A stretch of 64,000 nucleotides of DNA from Magnetococcales bacterium (GTDB taxonomy: Bacteria > Pseudomonadota > Magnetococcia > Magnetococcales > Magnetaquicoccaceae): assembly GCA_011089965.1 (NCBI GenBank), contig JAANAU010000011.1, positions 1 through 64,000 on the forward strand, given 5' to 3'. This document shows positions 35,271-43,620 of this stretch, in pieces. Numbering within the stretch: the stretch's first letter is position 1; each line of letters begins with the position of its first letter. The notes under the pieces were generated by a model, which saw nothing but the letters and a program-made list of their open reading frames with translations, was not told the origin of the DNA and searched no databases. A program made the position numbers and the translations under genes.

Positions 35271-36152
35271 GTGGTGCGAGGCGCGTTGATCATCGGTCTG
35301 GGAGTGGGTGGCTGGATGTTGGCCTCTGGTGAGGCCCTGGCCAACCACCCCCTGTTTGAACAGAAGTCGCGACTGCTGGATCGCTTCCTGGTCCAGTCCG
35401 CCACCAGCGAGCAGGTGGGGCTGAGAGGGGATGCCAAACTCAAAGAGATCCTCGATCAGACCCGCCGTTTGCGGGAAGAGGCGCGACGCCTGCACGATCA
35501 GGGGGAGATCGAGAAGGCCACGGCCCAGGTGGATCTGGCCATCAAGGAGGCGGTCAAACTCTCCCAACTCACCTCGGGTCCGGCCAAGCAGGCGTGGAAT
35601 CAGCGCATGCGTTTCGAGGGGTTGCAGGCCGGAGTGATCACGTTTGAAGAGGCGTATGTGCGCAATCTTCAGACCCTCTCTGCCGAAGGGGGTGGTGCGG
35701 GTGCCAAGCCGCCCCCGCAGCCGGTCAAACCGGAAGAGATCCGGCAGGTTCTGGCCAAGGCAGCGGCCTTGGCCGGCAAGGAGGAGTATGCGCAGGCCAA
35801 CGAACTGTTGGCCGACATGCAGCAGAAGCTGACATCGGCTTTGAAGGCCATGCTCGACTCCAAGACCCTGGTTTATCAGCTCAAGTTCGAGACTCCCCAG
35901 CATGAATACCGGTATGAACTGGACCGGATGCTGAGTTTCGAGGCATTGTTGAACATGGCCTTGTCCAAGGCTGCAATCGATGAGAATGGACGGCGTATCA
36001 TCCGGGAGCGGCAGGAGAAGAGCCGCGCATTGCATCGCGAGGCGGAAAAGCAGGCGGCTGCCGGAGACTTCAAGGAGGCGATTCGCACCATGGAGAACGC
36101 CAATGAACAGTTAAGCCAGGCCATGATGATGGCAGGCATCGTCTTCCCCTGA
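35271..36152 (+). CDS. exported helical protein of unknown function (H)
   Basis: Periplasmic protein of 293 residues. GTG 35271 is preferred because AAGGAG lies eight bases upstream; an ATG at 35247 is also in frame. A signal peptide is cleaved near ALA. The mature protein is almost entirely helical (LREEARRLHDQGEIEKATAQ, AAALAGKEEYAQANELL, AEKQAAAGDFKEAIRTMENA), with a central block VYQLKFETPQHEYRYELDRM. There is no heme or metal motif. The next gene encodes a paralogue. Family not recognised; TPR-like bundles in a cytochrome operon suggest a scaffold. Confidence 0.7.
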   Translation: MVRGALIIGLGVGGWMLASGEALANHPLFEQKSRLLDRFLVQSATSEQVGLRGDAKLKEILDQTRRLREEARRLHDQGEIEKATAQVDLAIKEAVKLSQLTSGPAKQAWNQRMRFEGLQAGVITFEEAYVRNLQTLSAEGGGAGAKPPPQPVKPEEIRQVLAKAAALAGKEEYAQANELLADMQQKLTSALKAMLDSKTLVYQLKFETPQHEYRYELDRMLSFEALLNMALSKAAIDENGRRIIRERQEKSRALHREAEKQAAAGDFKEAIRTMENANEQLSQAMMMAGIVFP

Positions 36153-36166
36153 TCAAGAGGTGCGAG

Positions 36167-37105
36167 ATGACCAGATTGAGTCGGATGTTGATGGCAGCGT
36201 TCGTGGTGACGGGCGCGTTCGGGATCTCCTGGGAGTCGATGGCGGCCCCGGAAGAGGGGGCACCACCCGCAGGTTCATCGGCCATCAATAAAAGTACCGA
36301 TCCCAAGGTTTCCCGATGGGGTACGGACCGGGAGCAGGTGAAGCGGCGTTGGGATACGGTCAACACCCTGGTCGAGGTTTCCTCCGGGGCCAAGAAGGTG
36401 GCATCCAGTGGTCGCCCGGAAGCAATGGCTTTGCGTGAGCAGGCCCGCTCCTTGCGCGATGAGGCCAAGGGATTGCTTGAGCGGGGGGAGTTGCAACCCG
36501 CTTCGGACAAGTTGAGCCAGGCCACCCAGAAGATGTTTGCCGCCATCAAGGAGGCTGATGCGGGCGAGTCCAAACGGGGCAAGCAGGAGCAGGATTTCAA
36601 CCGCCGTCTGGAGAGCGTGCGGGTGTTGACCGATGCCCTGGACCGGATCGGCAAGGAGAAATCCTCCTCCAAGGCCGCCGAGTCGAGCAAACAGGTCAAG
36701 AGTCTGATGAGTCAGGCCCAAGGCATGCAGGCCAAAGGGGATGCGGCCTGGGCCAAAACCACCCTGGACAAGGCCTATGTGACGGCCAAGACCGGGATCG
36801 AGCTGTTGCGGCGCGGGGATACGCTGGTCCGCACCCTCAAGTTCAACTCCAAGGAAGAGGAGTATCACTATGAGGTGGATCGCAACGACACCCATCAGAT
36901 GCTGATCGGCATGCTGCTCAAGGATAACGACAAGGGGTCGGATCCGCGCATCAAGGAGTTTGTCTCCAAGGCGGCGGAGCTGCGGCGTCAGGCCGATCAG
37001 ATGGGGCGCAATGGCCAGTATGAAGAGGCGATCCGGGTGCTGGAGCAGGCGACCACCGAGTTGATCCGGGCCATTCGCAGCGCCGGGATTTTCATTCCGG
37101 GTTGA
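36167..37105 (+). CDS. exported helical protein of unknown function (H', paralogue of the preceding gene)
   Basis: Protein of 312 residues with a signal peptide cleaved near SMAA. It shares with the preceding protein the order of helical segments, the central VRTLKFNSKEEEYHYEVDRN block and the closing REAG-type helix ending in SAGIFIPG (GIVFP in the neighbour). A GAGGTGCGAG leader precedes the ATG. The pair lies at the centre of the mirrored cytochrome arrangement. Unknown function; possibly a dimeric scaffold in the periplasm. Confidence 0.7.
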   Translation: MTRLSRMLMAAFVVTGAFGISWESMAAPEEGAPPAGSSAINKSTDPKVSRWGTDREQVKRRWDTVNTLVEVSSGAKKVASSGRPEAMALREQARSLRDEAKGLLERGELQPASDKLSQATQKMFAAIKEADAGESKRGKQEQDFNRRLESVRVLTDALDRIGKEKSSSKAAESSKQVKSLMSQAQGMQAKGDAAWAKTTLDKAYVTAKTGIELLRRGDTLVRTLKFNSKEEEYHYEVDRNDTHQMLIGMLLKDNDKGSDPRIKEFVSKAAELRRQADQMGRNGQYEEAIRVLEQATTELIRAIRSAGIFIPG

Positions 37106-37115
37106 TGATGTATGC

Positions 37116-37177
37116 AACCATCAGGGGGGTATCCCCCTGGTGGGGCTTGGGGCGAGAGCCACCCAAGAAAAATCAAA
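37116..37177 (-). repeat. degenerate fragment of the dispersed hairpin repeat (inverted)
   Basis: After the stop at 37105 the sequence ATGCAACCATCAGGGGGGTA and its continuation matches the reverse complement of the right end of the dispersed repeat, with a deletion. A second hairpin (CTTGGG and CCCAAG, 37146-37167) replaces the usual CCAGGGG stem. It occupies the 110-base gap before the next cytochrome gene. Confidence 0.45.
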
Positions 37178-37215
37178 AAAAGACATTCCAAACGGGTTGC
37201 GGTTGAAGAGGCAAG

Positions 37216-37824
37216 ATGGTCAATACGAATCGCGCCTGGTGGCGCCTGCTGTTGTTGTTTTGTGCCGTCATGCTGGCCGCTGCGGCGGTGGAAGCTGGGG
37301 ACAAGAGGGCCTGGAAGCCCCTCGAAAAGGATTTTTTGCACGATCCTCAAGGCACCTCGATTCAGGATTTGCAAAATCCGGGTGAGGCCATGTCGAGCCT
37401 GCCGGCAGATGGTGCAGGCAATCTGGTGGACTGGGTGCGCGCTTTGCGGGAGGGCTATATTCAACCGCGTACCAACGTTTTTCCGGAGACCAAGGTCAAT
37501 GTGTTGGATCTGGACCTGATCTATGGCAACACCGGGGATCAGCCGTTTGTGCGCTTTCCCCACAAGCCCCACACCGAGTGGCTGGATTGCATCAACTGTC
37601 ATGACGAGATCTTCAAGACCCAGTTCAACGGGTCGGGCATCAAGATGTCCCTGATTCTCGAAGGCAAGTTCTGCGGTCAATGCCATGGGGCCGTGGCCTT
37701 TCCCTTGACCGAGTGCAAACGGTGCCACAGCGTGGCCCCGGAGAGTTTCAAGGGCAAATTCGGTGCGCAACAACCTTTGCCGGTGACACAGAATGCCGCA
37801 CCTGCCAACAACAAAAAGAAATAA
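37216..37824 (+). CDS. triheme c-type cytochrome (family B')
   Basis: Periplasmic cytochrome of 202 residues with a signal peptide ending near VEA and hemes CINCH, CGQCH, CKRCH. The N-terminal half (KPLEKDFLHDP, NLVDWVRALREGYIQPRTNV) matches the stand-alone family-B protein at 21609-22148 more closely than the protein at 34520-35239. The heme half keeps HTEWLDCINCH and GQCHGAVAFPLTECKRCH. A Gln/Pro/Asn/Lys tail ends in NNKKK. The downstream gene starts inside its 3' end (32-base overlap). Confidence 0.85.
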   Translation: MVNTNRAWWRLLLLFCAVMLAAAAVEAGDKRAWKPLEKDFLHDPQGTSIQDLQNPGEAMSSLPADGAGNLVDWVRALREGYIQPRTNVFPETKVNVLDLDLIYGNTGDQPFVRFPHKPHTEWLDCINCHDEIFKTQFNGSGIKMSLILEGKFCGQCHGAVAFPLTECKRCHSVAPESFKGKFGAQQPLPVTQNAAPANNKKK

Positions 37825-38200
37825 TTCGCGCGTGTGGCGGTTGGGGTTGGGGCTGCTTGTGGCGTGTGCCGTGGTGGAGCCGGTGTGGGCCGAGTATGCG
37901 GATGTGGTGCTCAACCGGCTTTCTGAAGCCAATGGCATGCGTCCGGTGATCTATCCCCACTGGTTTCATCGCATCCGTTTTCGTTGCAAGGTGTGTCACT
38001 CCGAACTCGGGTTCAAGATGCGGGTTGGCAGCAATGAGATCAACATGCTGAAACTGATGGATGGCCAGTATTGTGGCCGCTGTCACAACAATGATGTGGC
38101 CTGGGGTTTGGACAACTGTCACCGTTGCCATTCCGGTCGCAAGGGGATGGAAACTGGCATCCGGGGAGGACACAAGGCAGGTGGGCCGGGTTACTGGTAA
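37793..38200 (+). CDS. triheme c-type cytochrome (family A')
   Basis: Cytochrome of 135 residues with a signal peptide cleaved near VWA and hemes CKVCH, CGRCH, CHRCH. It aligns along its length with the family-A protein at 34080-34496, including IYPHWFHRIRFRCKVCH, INMLKLMDGQYCG and VAWGLDNCHRCHSG. The ATG at 37793 overlaps the preceding gene; the start is supported by the basic leader. It closes the mirrored A-B-H-H'-B'-A' order. The 3' end overlaps the NHL lipoprotein gene by 20 bases. Confidence 0.85.
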   Translation: MPHLPTTKRNNSRVWRLGLGLLVACAVVEPVWAEYADVVLNRLSEANGMRPVIYPHWFHRIRFRCKVCHSELGFKMRVGSNEINMLKLMDGQYCGRCHNNDVAWGLDNCHRCHSGRKGMETGIRGGHKAGGPGYW

Positions 38201-39299
38201 AGGTTTTGACCGGGTGGTTTTTGGCCCGGGGAGCGGTGTGCTGCTGGTGCTGTTGGCCTGGCTGGCCGGGTGTGCGCCGATCCAGCACGAGATGATCCTG
38301 GGCACGGAACGTCTCAAACCTGAACAACGACCGGTCTGGCCCTCGTTGCCGGAGACCCCCCGCTATGAGTATCTGGGTCAACTGCTTGGGGTGCGCAATT
38401 TCCGCATCTCCGGGGATGAGAGCCTCCGCACGACCCGCAGTGCCTTGTATTGGCTGGCGGGCATCGATGACGAAACCGGATTCGAGCCGGAACGCAATCT
38501 CGATCTGCAACGACCGGTCTCGGGATGTGTGGACCGGGAGGGGCGCATCCTGGTCAGCGACATGGGCCATGCGGCGCTGTTCGTCTTCAATCCCCGTACC
38601 GGGGAGTTTGACATCTGGCGTCAGGCCATGGCTGGACAGCCGTTCCTGGCCCCGGTGGGCGTGACCGAAGGGGGACGCGGGGAATACTTTGTGGCCGACC
38701 CGGAGTTGCGCCTGGTGGTCAGGCTGGACGCTGCGGGTCAACCTGCGGGGGTGATCGGACGGGGTGAGCTGGAACGCCCGACCGGTGTGGCCTGGAATCC
38801 GGAACAGCGGCTGCTGTATGTGGCAGACAGTGCATTGGATCAGGTCAAGGTGTTTGACCGGGATGGGGTGTTGCGTCACACCATCGGCAAGCCTGGGGAT
38901 CAGGATGGGGAGTTCAACACCCCGACCCACGTGGCGTATGCCCGCAACCAGCTGGTGGTGGCCGATACCCTCAATGCCCGCATCCAGATTTTTGATGCCG
39001 AAGGCCGTTTTGTGCGCACCCTGGGCAAACGGGGCAACCTGATCGGGGATCTGGCCCGCCCCAAAGGGGTGGCGGTGGATGGGGAGGGCAATCTGTATGT
39101 GGTGGAATCGTTCCATGATCATCTGTTGATTTTCAACCGGGAGGGCCAGTTCCTCATGCCCATCGGTGGTACGGGTCAGGGGTTGGGAGAGTTTTATCTG
39201 CCCAATGGGGTGTGGGTCGATCTGGCAGGACGGGTGTTTGTGGCCGACATGTTCAACGGGCGGGTGATCATTCTCCAGTTTCTGGGAGGTGACGGATGA
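38181..39299 (+). CDS. NHL-repeat lipoprotein
   Basis: Lipoprotein of 372 residues. GTG 38181 (GGAGGA ten bases upstream) gives a leader ending in LLAWLAGC. Six NHL blades follow (ILVSDMGHAALFVFNPRTG, LLYVADSALDQVKVFDRDG, LVVADTLNARIQIFDAEGRF, LYVVESFHDHLLIFNREGQF, VFVADMFNGRVIILQF). NHL propellers bind partners on their top face and often neighbour multiheme cytochromes. Paralogous in layout to the lipoprotein at 47682-48929. Coupled by ATGA to the 11-heme cytochrome, its probable partner at the outer membrane. Confidence 0.8.
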   Translation: MGRVTGKGFDRVVFGPGSGVLLVLLAWLAGCAPIQHEMILGTERLKPEQRPVWPSLPETPRYEYLGQLLGVRNFRISGDESLRTTRSALYWLAGIDDETGFEPERNLDLQRPVSGCVDREGRILVSDMGHAALFVFNPRTGEFDIWRQAMAGQPFLAPVGVTEGGRGEYFVADPELRLVVRLDAAGQPAGVIGRGELERPTGVAWNPEQRLLYVADSALDQVKVFDRDGVLRHTIGKPGDQDGEFNTPTHVAYARNQLVVADTLNARIQIFDAEGRFVRTLGKRGNLIGDLARPKGVAVDGEGNLYVVESFHDHLLIFNREGQFLMPIGGTGQGLGEFYLPNGVWVDLAGRVFVADMFNGRVIILQFLGGDG

Positions 39300-41806
39300 C
39301 GGGTCGCGCGGGTCGCATGCTGGTTCTGGTGGTGCTGTTGGTCATGGGGTTGGTGTCGGCAGCTTTGGCAGCGCGCACGTCGGATGTGCGTCGCACCAAA
39401 CACAATCTCTCCAATACCGATTATTCGGGTGGGCCGACCCGCACGGTCAAGGCGAGCAGCGAAAACCAGGTGTGCGTGTTTTGTCACACCCCCCATGGTG
39501 CCACCCAGAGTGCCGGTGTGCCCTCGCCACTGTGGAACCGTCAGTTGTCCACCTCCAGTTACACCACTTACGAATCGACCTCCATCGATGCCGACATCTC
39601 CCAGTTGCGTCAGGGACCGGGGGGAACCTCCAAACTCTGTCTCTCCTGTCACGACGGGACATTGGCCATTGGTTCGGTGAATGTCCTGAACGGCCAGCAA
39701 TCGGGTTCGATCACCATGACCGGTACGGCCAGTGGCAAGATGCCGGCAGGAGAGGGGAGCGATACCGGTTTCACCCGCAATCTGGGCACCAACCTCTCCA
39801 ACGACCATCCGATCTCTTTCACCTTTGATACCAATCTCGCCACAGCGGACGGTGAACTGCGTCATCCCCCCTATACCAGTGGCGGCACCCTGATCACCGG
39901 GCAGCGTCAGGCTGGCGTCACCCCCAAGCCGGTGCTGCCCCTGGATGACCAGAAGGTGCAGTGCGCCTCCTGTCACGACCCCCACATCCGGGATGCCTCC
40001 GAAACCACCAGCATCAAGTTCCTGCGTTTGAACCGGTTCCAGAAGGCCAATCCCAGCGGTCAGAATTTCAGCTCCACTGATGACATCATCTGTCTGGGTT
40101 GTCACAACAAGGGGGTGCATGCCTGGGCCACCTCGGCCCACGCCAACTCCACCGATGCTTCGGAAACCTATAAATCCGGTACGGGCAGCGCGGCGGAAAA
40201 ACGGGAGTTTCCCAGCAATGTCACGGTCTGGGAGGCGGCCTGTCTCAATTGTCATGACACCCACACGGTTCCCGGCGCGCGTCGGCTGTTGCGCGAGGGC
40301 ACGGACAGCGCCCTCTCCCCCAAACGCACCGGCAATCCGGCATTGGAAGAGACCTGCTACCAGTGTCACTCTTCCAGTACGGAGACCATTCTCAACAGTA
40401 CCGGCAACAGTGCCCCGGATATCAAGACCGATTTCACCACCACGGGCAACAAGCACATGCCCATCAAATCCTCGGAGCAGCCTGCGGGTCAGGAGGTTCA
40501 CAACATCGGTGCCCGGCTCTCCTCCAATCTCCTGACCAACTGGTCCGGAGTTCCGACCCATGCCGGCGCCCATTTTGTGGAAGATCCGTTGCTTCTTGGC
40601 AAAGGCAATCTGACCAACCGGCATGTGGAGTGTACCGACTGCCACAATCCCCACCGGGTGATGAAAAATTCCAAATATGACGGTTCCGGGGTCTCCACCC
40701 AGGCCACCCATACCCACAGCAGCACCACCCAGCACAGCAATGAGGCCTCCGGGGTGTTGCGCGGCATCTCCGGGGTGGAACCGGTTTATGTGGGGGAGAG
40801 TTTTCTCGATCTGCCTTCCTCGTTCAAACTGCTGTGCGGCGATCCCTCCCAATCCACCGACTGCTCCAGCGACGGGCCGGTCACCAAGGAGTATCAGGTC
40901 TGCCTGAAATGCCACTCCAACTACGCCTATAACGACAGCGGCGGTTACAATGATGTGGGGCGTCCGGCCATCACCGGCACCAACGGATTGTCCTTGGGCA
41001 ATTTCAGCGTCGGGGATCGCTATACCAACCAGGCCATGGAGTTTCAGGCCCCGGACAATGCCCAGGGAGAAAAGGGGGTGGATGGCGCCCCGGAGCCGAC
41101 CTTGGTCAACCATCGCTCCTGGCACCCGGTGATGAAGGCCACCGGACGCACCCTGGCCGAACGGGGCGGAGCCAATGCCAGCATCTGGCTCTCCCCCTGG
41201 AACGGCTCTTCCGGCAGCTATATCGGCAATCAGACCATGTATTGCAGCGATTGCCATGGGTCAGCCACGGCCAATGGCACCTCAGTTCCGGATACCGGCA
41301 AGCCGTGGGGTCCGCATGGCTCCAGCAAGGATTTCATTCTCAAGGGGGATTGGGACAATACCACCGGCAGTGGGCAACAGGATGATCTGTGCTTCAAGTG
41401 TCACAGTTATACGATCTATGCCACCAAGAACAGCACCCAGAGCGGTTTCTGCTGCGGCAAGGACACCAATCTCCATGGCTATCATGCCGACAAGATCGGC
41501 AGCATGCGGTGCGGCTGGTGTCATGTGGCCGTTCCTCATGGATGGAAGAACAAGGCGTTTCTGGTCAATCTCAACGACGTGGGACCAGAGGCCAACAAGA
41601 GCGCCGGTACGCATCTGCGCAACAATACCACCACCCCGGTGAACATCGCCCCCTATTATCGTCGGGCAGTGCTCAAGGTGGTCAACTGGAAAAGGAGCGG
41701 TGCCTGGGTGGAGAATGATTGCGGTTCGACCGGAGCGCCAGGCAATGGCCAGACAGGTCTCGACTGGATGAAAAACAACAGCGAGAATTGCGCCGGTGGT
41801 CCGTGA
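39296..41806 (+). CDS. undecaheme c-type cytochrome, probable secreted or outer-surface electron carrier
   Basis: Protein of 836 residues with a signal peptide cleaved near ALA and eleven CxxCH sites: CVFCH, CLSCH, CASCH, CLGCH, CLNCH, CYQCH, CTDCH, CLKCH, CSDCH, CFKCH and CGWCH. The first third parallels the tetraheme protein at 29808 (KHNLS...VCVFCHTPHGA, LCLSCHDG, CASCHDPH). Heme density is low, about one per 76 residues, as in large extracellular cytochromes with beta-rich spacers. It lacks the MtrC/OmcA Greek-key signature as far as I can see, and no lipobox is present. The terminal acceptor or donor side is unknown. It lies between the NHL lipoprotein and the cytochrome c maturation genes. 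Confidence 0.85.
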   Translation: MTGRAGRMLVLVVLLVMGLVSAALAARTSDVRRTKHNLSNTDYSGGPTRTVKASSENQVCVFCHTPHGATQSAGVPSPLWNRQLSTSSYTTYESTSIDADISQLRQGPGGTSKLCLSCHDGTLAIGSVNVLNGQQSGSITMTGTASGKMPAGEGSDTGFTRNLGTNLSNDHPISFTFDTNLATADGELRHPPYTSGGTLITGQRQAGVTPKPVLPLDDQKVQCASCHDPHIRDASETTSIKFLRLNRFQKANPSGQNFSSTDDIICLGCHNKGVHAWATSAHANSTDASETYKSGTGSAAEKREFPSNVTVWEAACLNCHDTHTVPGARRLLREGTDSALSPKRTGNPALEETCYQCHSSSTETILNSTGNSAPDIKTDFTTTGNKHMPIKSSEQPAGQEVHNIGARLSSNLLTNWSGVPTHAGAHFVEDPLLLGKGNLTNRHVECTDCHNPHRVMKNSKYDGSGVSTQATHTHSSTTQHSNEASGVLRGISGVEPVYVGESFLDLPSSFKLLCGDPSQSTDCSSDGPVTKEYQVCLKCHSNYAYNDSGGYNDVGRPAITGTNGLSLGNFSVGDRYTNQAMEFQAPDNAQGEKGVDGAPEPTLVNHRSWHPVMKATGRTLAERGGANASIWLSPWNGSSGSYIGNQTMYCSDCHGSATANGTSVPDTGKPWGPHGSSKDFILKGDWDNTTGSGQQDDLCFKCHSYTIYATKNSTQSGFCCGKDTNLHGYHADKIGSMRCGWCHVAVPHGWKNKAFLVNLNDVGPEANKSAGTHLRNNTTTPVNIAPYYRRAVLKVVNWKRSGAWVENDCGSTGAPGNGQTGLDWMKNNSENCAGGP

Positions 41807-41830
41807 CCGTGGCTGGGGTGTGTGGCTGAG

Positions 41831-42808
41831 ATGAGGTTTGTCGAACGTCTGGCCTCCCTGAAATGGTCGGTGCTGGTGCTGGCATGGCTGGTTCTGGTCT
41901 TGCCTCTGGTGCCAAGGGCGTTGATCTCTCCTCTGGTGGTATTGGGCATCGGTGGCGGGCTGTTTCTGGTCAACCTGCTGGCATTTTTGTGGTGTTCGTC
42001 CTTTTTCCGGACCCGTCCCGGGTTGCTGGTGTTTCATGCAGCTTTGGGGTTGTTTCTGATTCTGGCCGGTGTGGGGCGACTCACCTGGATGGAGGGCAAC
42101 GTCGAGGTGGCGGTTGGTGAGTGGTTCGAGGGGGTGCCGATGACCATGACCCAGGGACCGCTTCATGACGGAGGCATCGGGCAGATCCGTTTTCTCAACG
42201 AAGGGTTCACGATTACCTATGACGTCGGGCTGAAGCGCGGACCCACCCGCAACCGTGTGGCCTGGCGCGATGGCCAGGGGGGCATGGTGCGCGGGGTGAT
42301 CGGGGATGATTACCCTTTGGTGTTGCGGCACTATCGTTTCTATACCACCTCCAATAAAGGATTTGCCCCGATTCTCACCTGGCAGCCGGAGGGTGGTCAG
42401 CCGGTGCGCGCCGCCTTTCATTTGCCAAGCTATCCTTTGTTTGCGGACCAGACCAACACCTGGAGCTTTCCAAATCAGGGACCGACCATCACGGCCACCC
42501 TGGTCCTGAAGGAGCCGGTGCTGGATGAATCCCGTCCCGGGCAGTTTCGTTTGCCGGAGCAGCCCACCCTCAAGCTGGCCGTGCGTGACGGCCCGGAGGC
42601 GCAGATGCAACCCGGTGCGCGCCTGGCATTGCCCAACGGGGGGGTGGTGTTCGAGGGGTTGACCAGCTGGATGGGGTATCGCATCCACTACGACCGCACC
42701 CGCTCCTGGCTGTTGGCCACCCTGCTGGTGGGCGTTGCGGGTCTGGGTTGGCACTATCGCACGCGCTTTCAGGCGCGGGATTGGGATCAGATGGAGAGGG
42801 GTGGATGA
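41831..42808 (+). CDS. ResB/CcsB-like cytochrome c maturation protein
   Basis: Membrane protein of 325 residues, shorter than usual ResB. Three N-terminal helices (about 13-30, 33-55, 62-82) precede a long periplasmic beta-rich domain (VEVAVGEWFEGVPM; LVLRHYRFYTTSN), and one helix closes it (LLATLLVGVAGLGWHY). The overall layout fits the CcsB half of System II, which with CcsA delivers and ligates heme to apocytochromes. ATG 41831 chosen; GTG 41822 is in frame too. ATGA coupling to the CcsA gene. Confidence 0.75.
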   Translation: MRFVERLASLKWSVLVLAWLVLVLPLVPRALISPLVVLGIGGGLFLVNLLAFLWCSSFFRTRPGLLVFHAALGLFLILAGVGRLTWMEGNVEVAVGEWFEGVPMTMTQGPLHDGGIGQIRFLNEGFTITYDVGLKRGPTRNRVAWRDGQGGMVRGVIGDDYPLVLRHYRFYTTSNKGFAPILTWQPEGGQPVRAAFHLPSYPLFADQTNTWSFPNQGPTITATLVLKEPVLDESRPGQFRLPEQPTLKLAVRDGPEAQMQPGARLALPNGGVVFEGLTSWMGYRIHYDRTRSWLLATLLVGVAGLGWHYRTRFQARDWDQMERGG

Positions 42809-43620
42809 CGCTCGCGCATGAACAGTTCGTGTTGTGGACCGCTCTGGCCCTCTATCTGGCCACAGGTCTGCTGGCCATCCTTGGCATGATCTTCGGGCGC
42901 TTCCTGCCCCGCCTGGTGGGCTGGGGGTTGGCCTTGGGACTGATCGTGCATGCCGGATCGTTGGCTGTGCGCTGGGTGCGGCTCGGTCATGGGCCGTTTG
43001 TGAATCTGTACGAAATCCTTTCGTCCAATATTTTCAGTTTCACTTTGGTCTTTTGGCTGTTTTACTGGCGCCAGTCGCGTCTGCGTCCGAGTGTGGTGGT
43101 GGTGATTCCAGTAATTTTTGTGCTGATGGGGTGGTTGTTGTGGGTCAATCCGGCGGACTCGGCCTTTCCGCCCACCTATGACACGGCGTGGCTGTATGTG
43201 CATATCGGACTGGGCAAAGTGGCTTTGGGTCTGCTGTTGACCGGTGCGGGTGTTGCCGGGGTGATCGTGACCCGGTGGCTGTTCGGGGCGCAGCGGCTGG
43301 CTCTGCTGCCCGGGGATGGGGCGCTGGACGAGTTCGGCTATCGCTGCGTGGCCGCTGCCTTTGTGTTCCACACCCTGATGCTGGTGGCAGGAGCGATCTG
43401 GGCACAGGATGCCTGGGGACGGTTCTGGGCCTGGGATCCGTTGGAGACCTGGTCGTTGCATACCTGGCTGTTGATGGCGCTTTTTCTCCATCTGCGTCCC
43501 TTGTTTCATCCACCGCCCCTGGTGGGGGCCGTGGCCATCTGGATCCTCTTTGTGGCCGCCTTTCTGGTCTTTTTCGGCGTGCCGTTTCTCTCGACCGCAG
43601 CGCATCAGGGCATTGTCTGA
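42805..43620 (+). CDS. ccsA: CcsA/CcmC-family heme-handling protein
   Basis: Polytopic membrane protein of 271 residues with about eight helices. The periplasmic tryptophan-rich WWD-type motif WGRFWAWDPLETWS lies at about 203-216, flanked by conserved His residues (VFHTLML; SLHTWLLM; an earlier HAGSLAVRW). These position heme for ligation to CxxCH motifs. It overlaps the ResB-like gene by four bases. Placement directly after 27 CxxCH sites implies a dedicated maturase for this cluster. Confidence 0.88.
   Translation: MTLAHEQFVLWTALALYLATGLLAILGMIFGRFLPRLVGWGLALGLIVHAGSLAVRWVRLGHGPFVNLYEILSSNIFSFTLVFWLFYWRQSRLRPSVVVVIPVIFVLMGWLLWVNPADSAFPPTYDTAWLYVHIGLGKVALGLLLTGAGVAGVIVTRWLFGAQRLALLPGDGALDEFGYRCVAAAFVFHTLMLVAGAIWAQDAWGRFWAWDPLETWSLHTWLLMALFLHLRPLFHPPPLVGAVAIWILFVAAFLVFFGVPFLSTAAHQGIV

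Noticed and set aside
43188-43619. Earlier start for the heme-copper-oxidase-like gene
   Set aside because: It overlaps CcsA in another frame; ATG 43620 sits at the CcsA stop and starts a helix.
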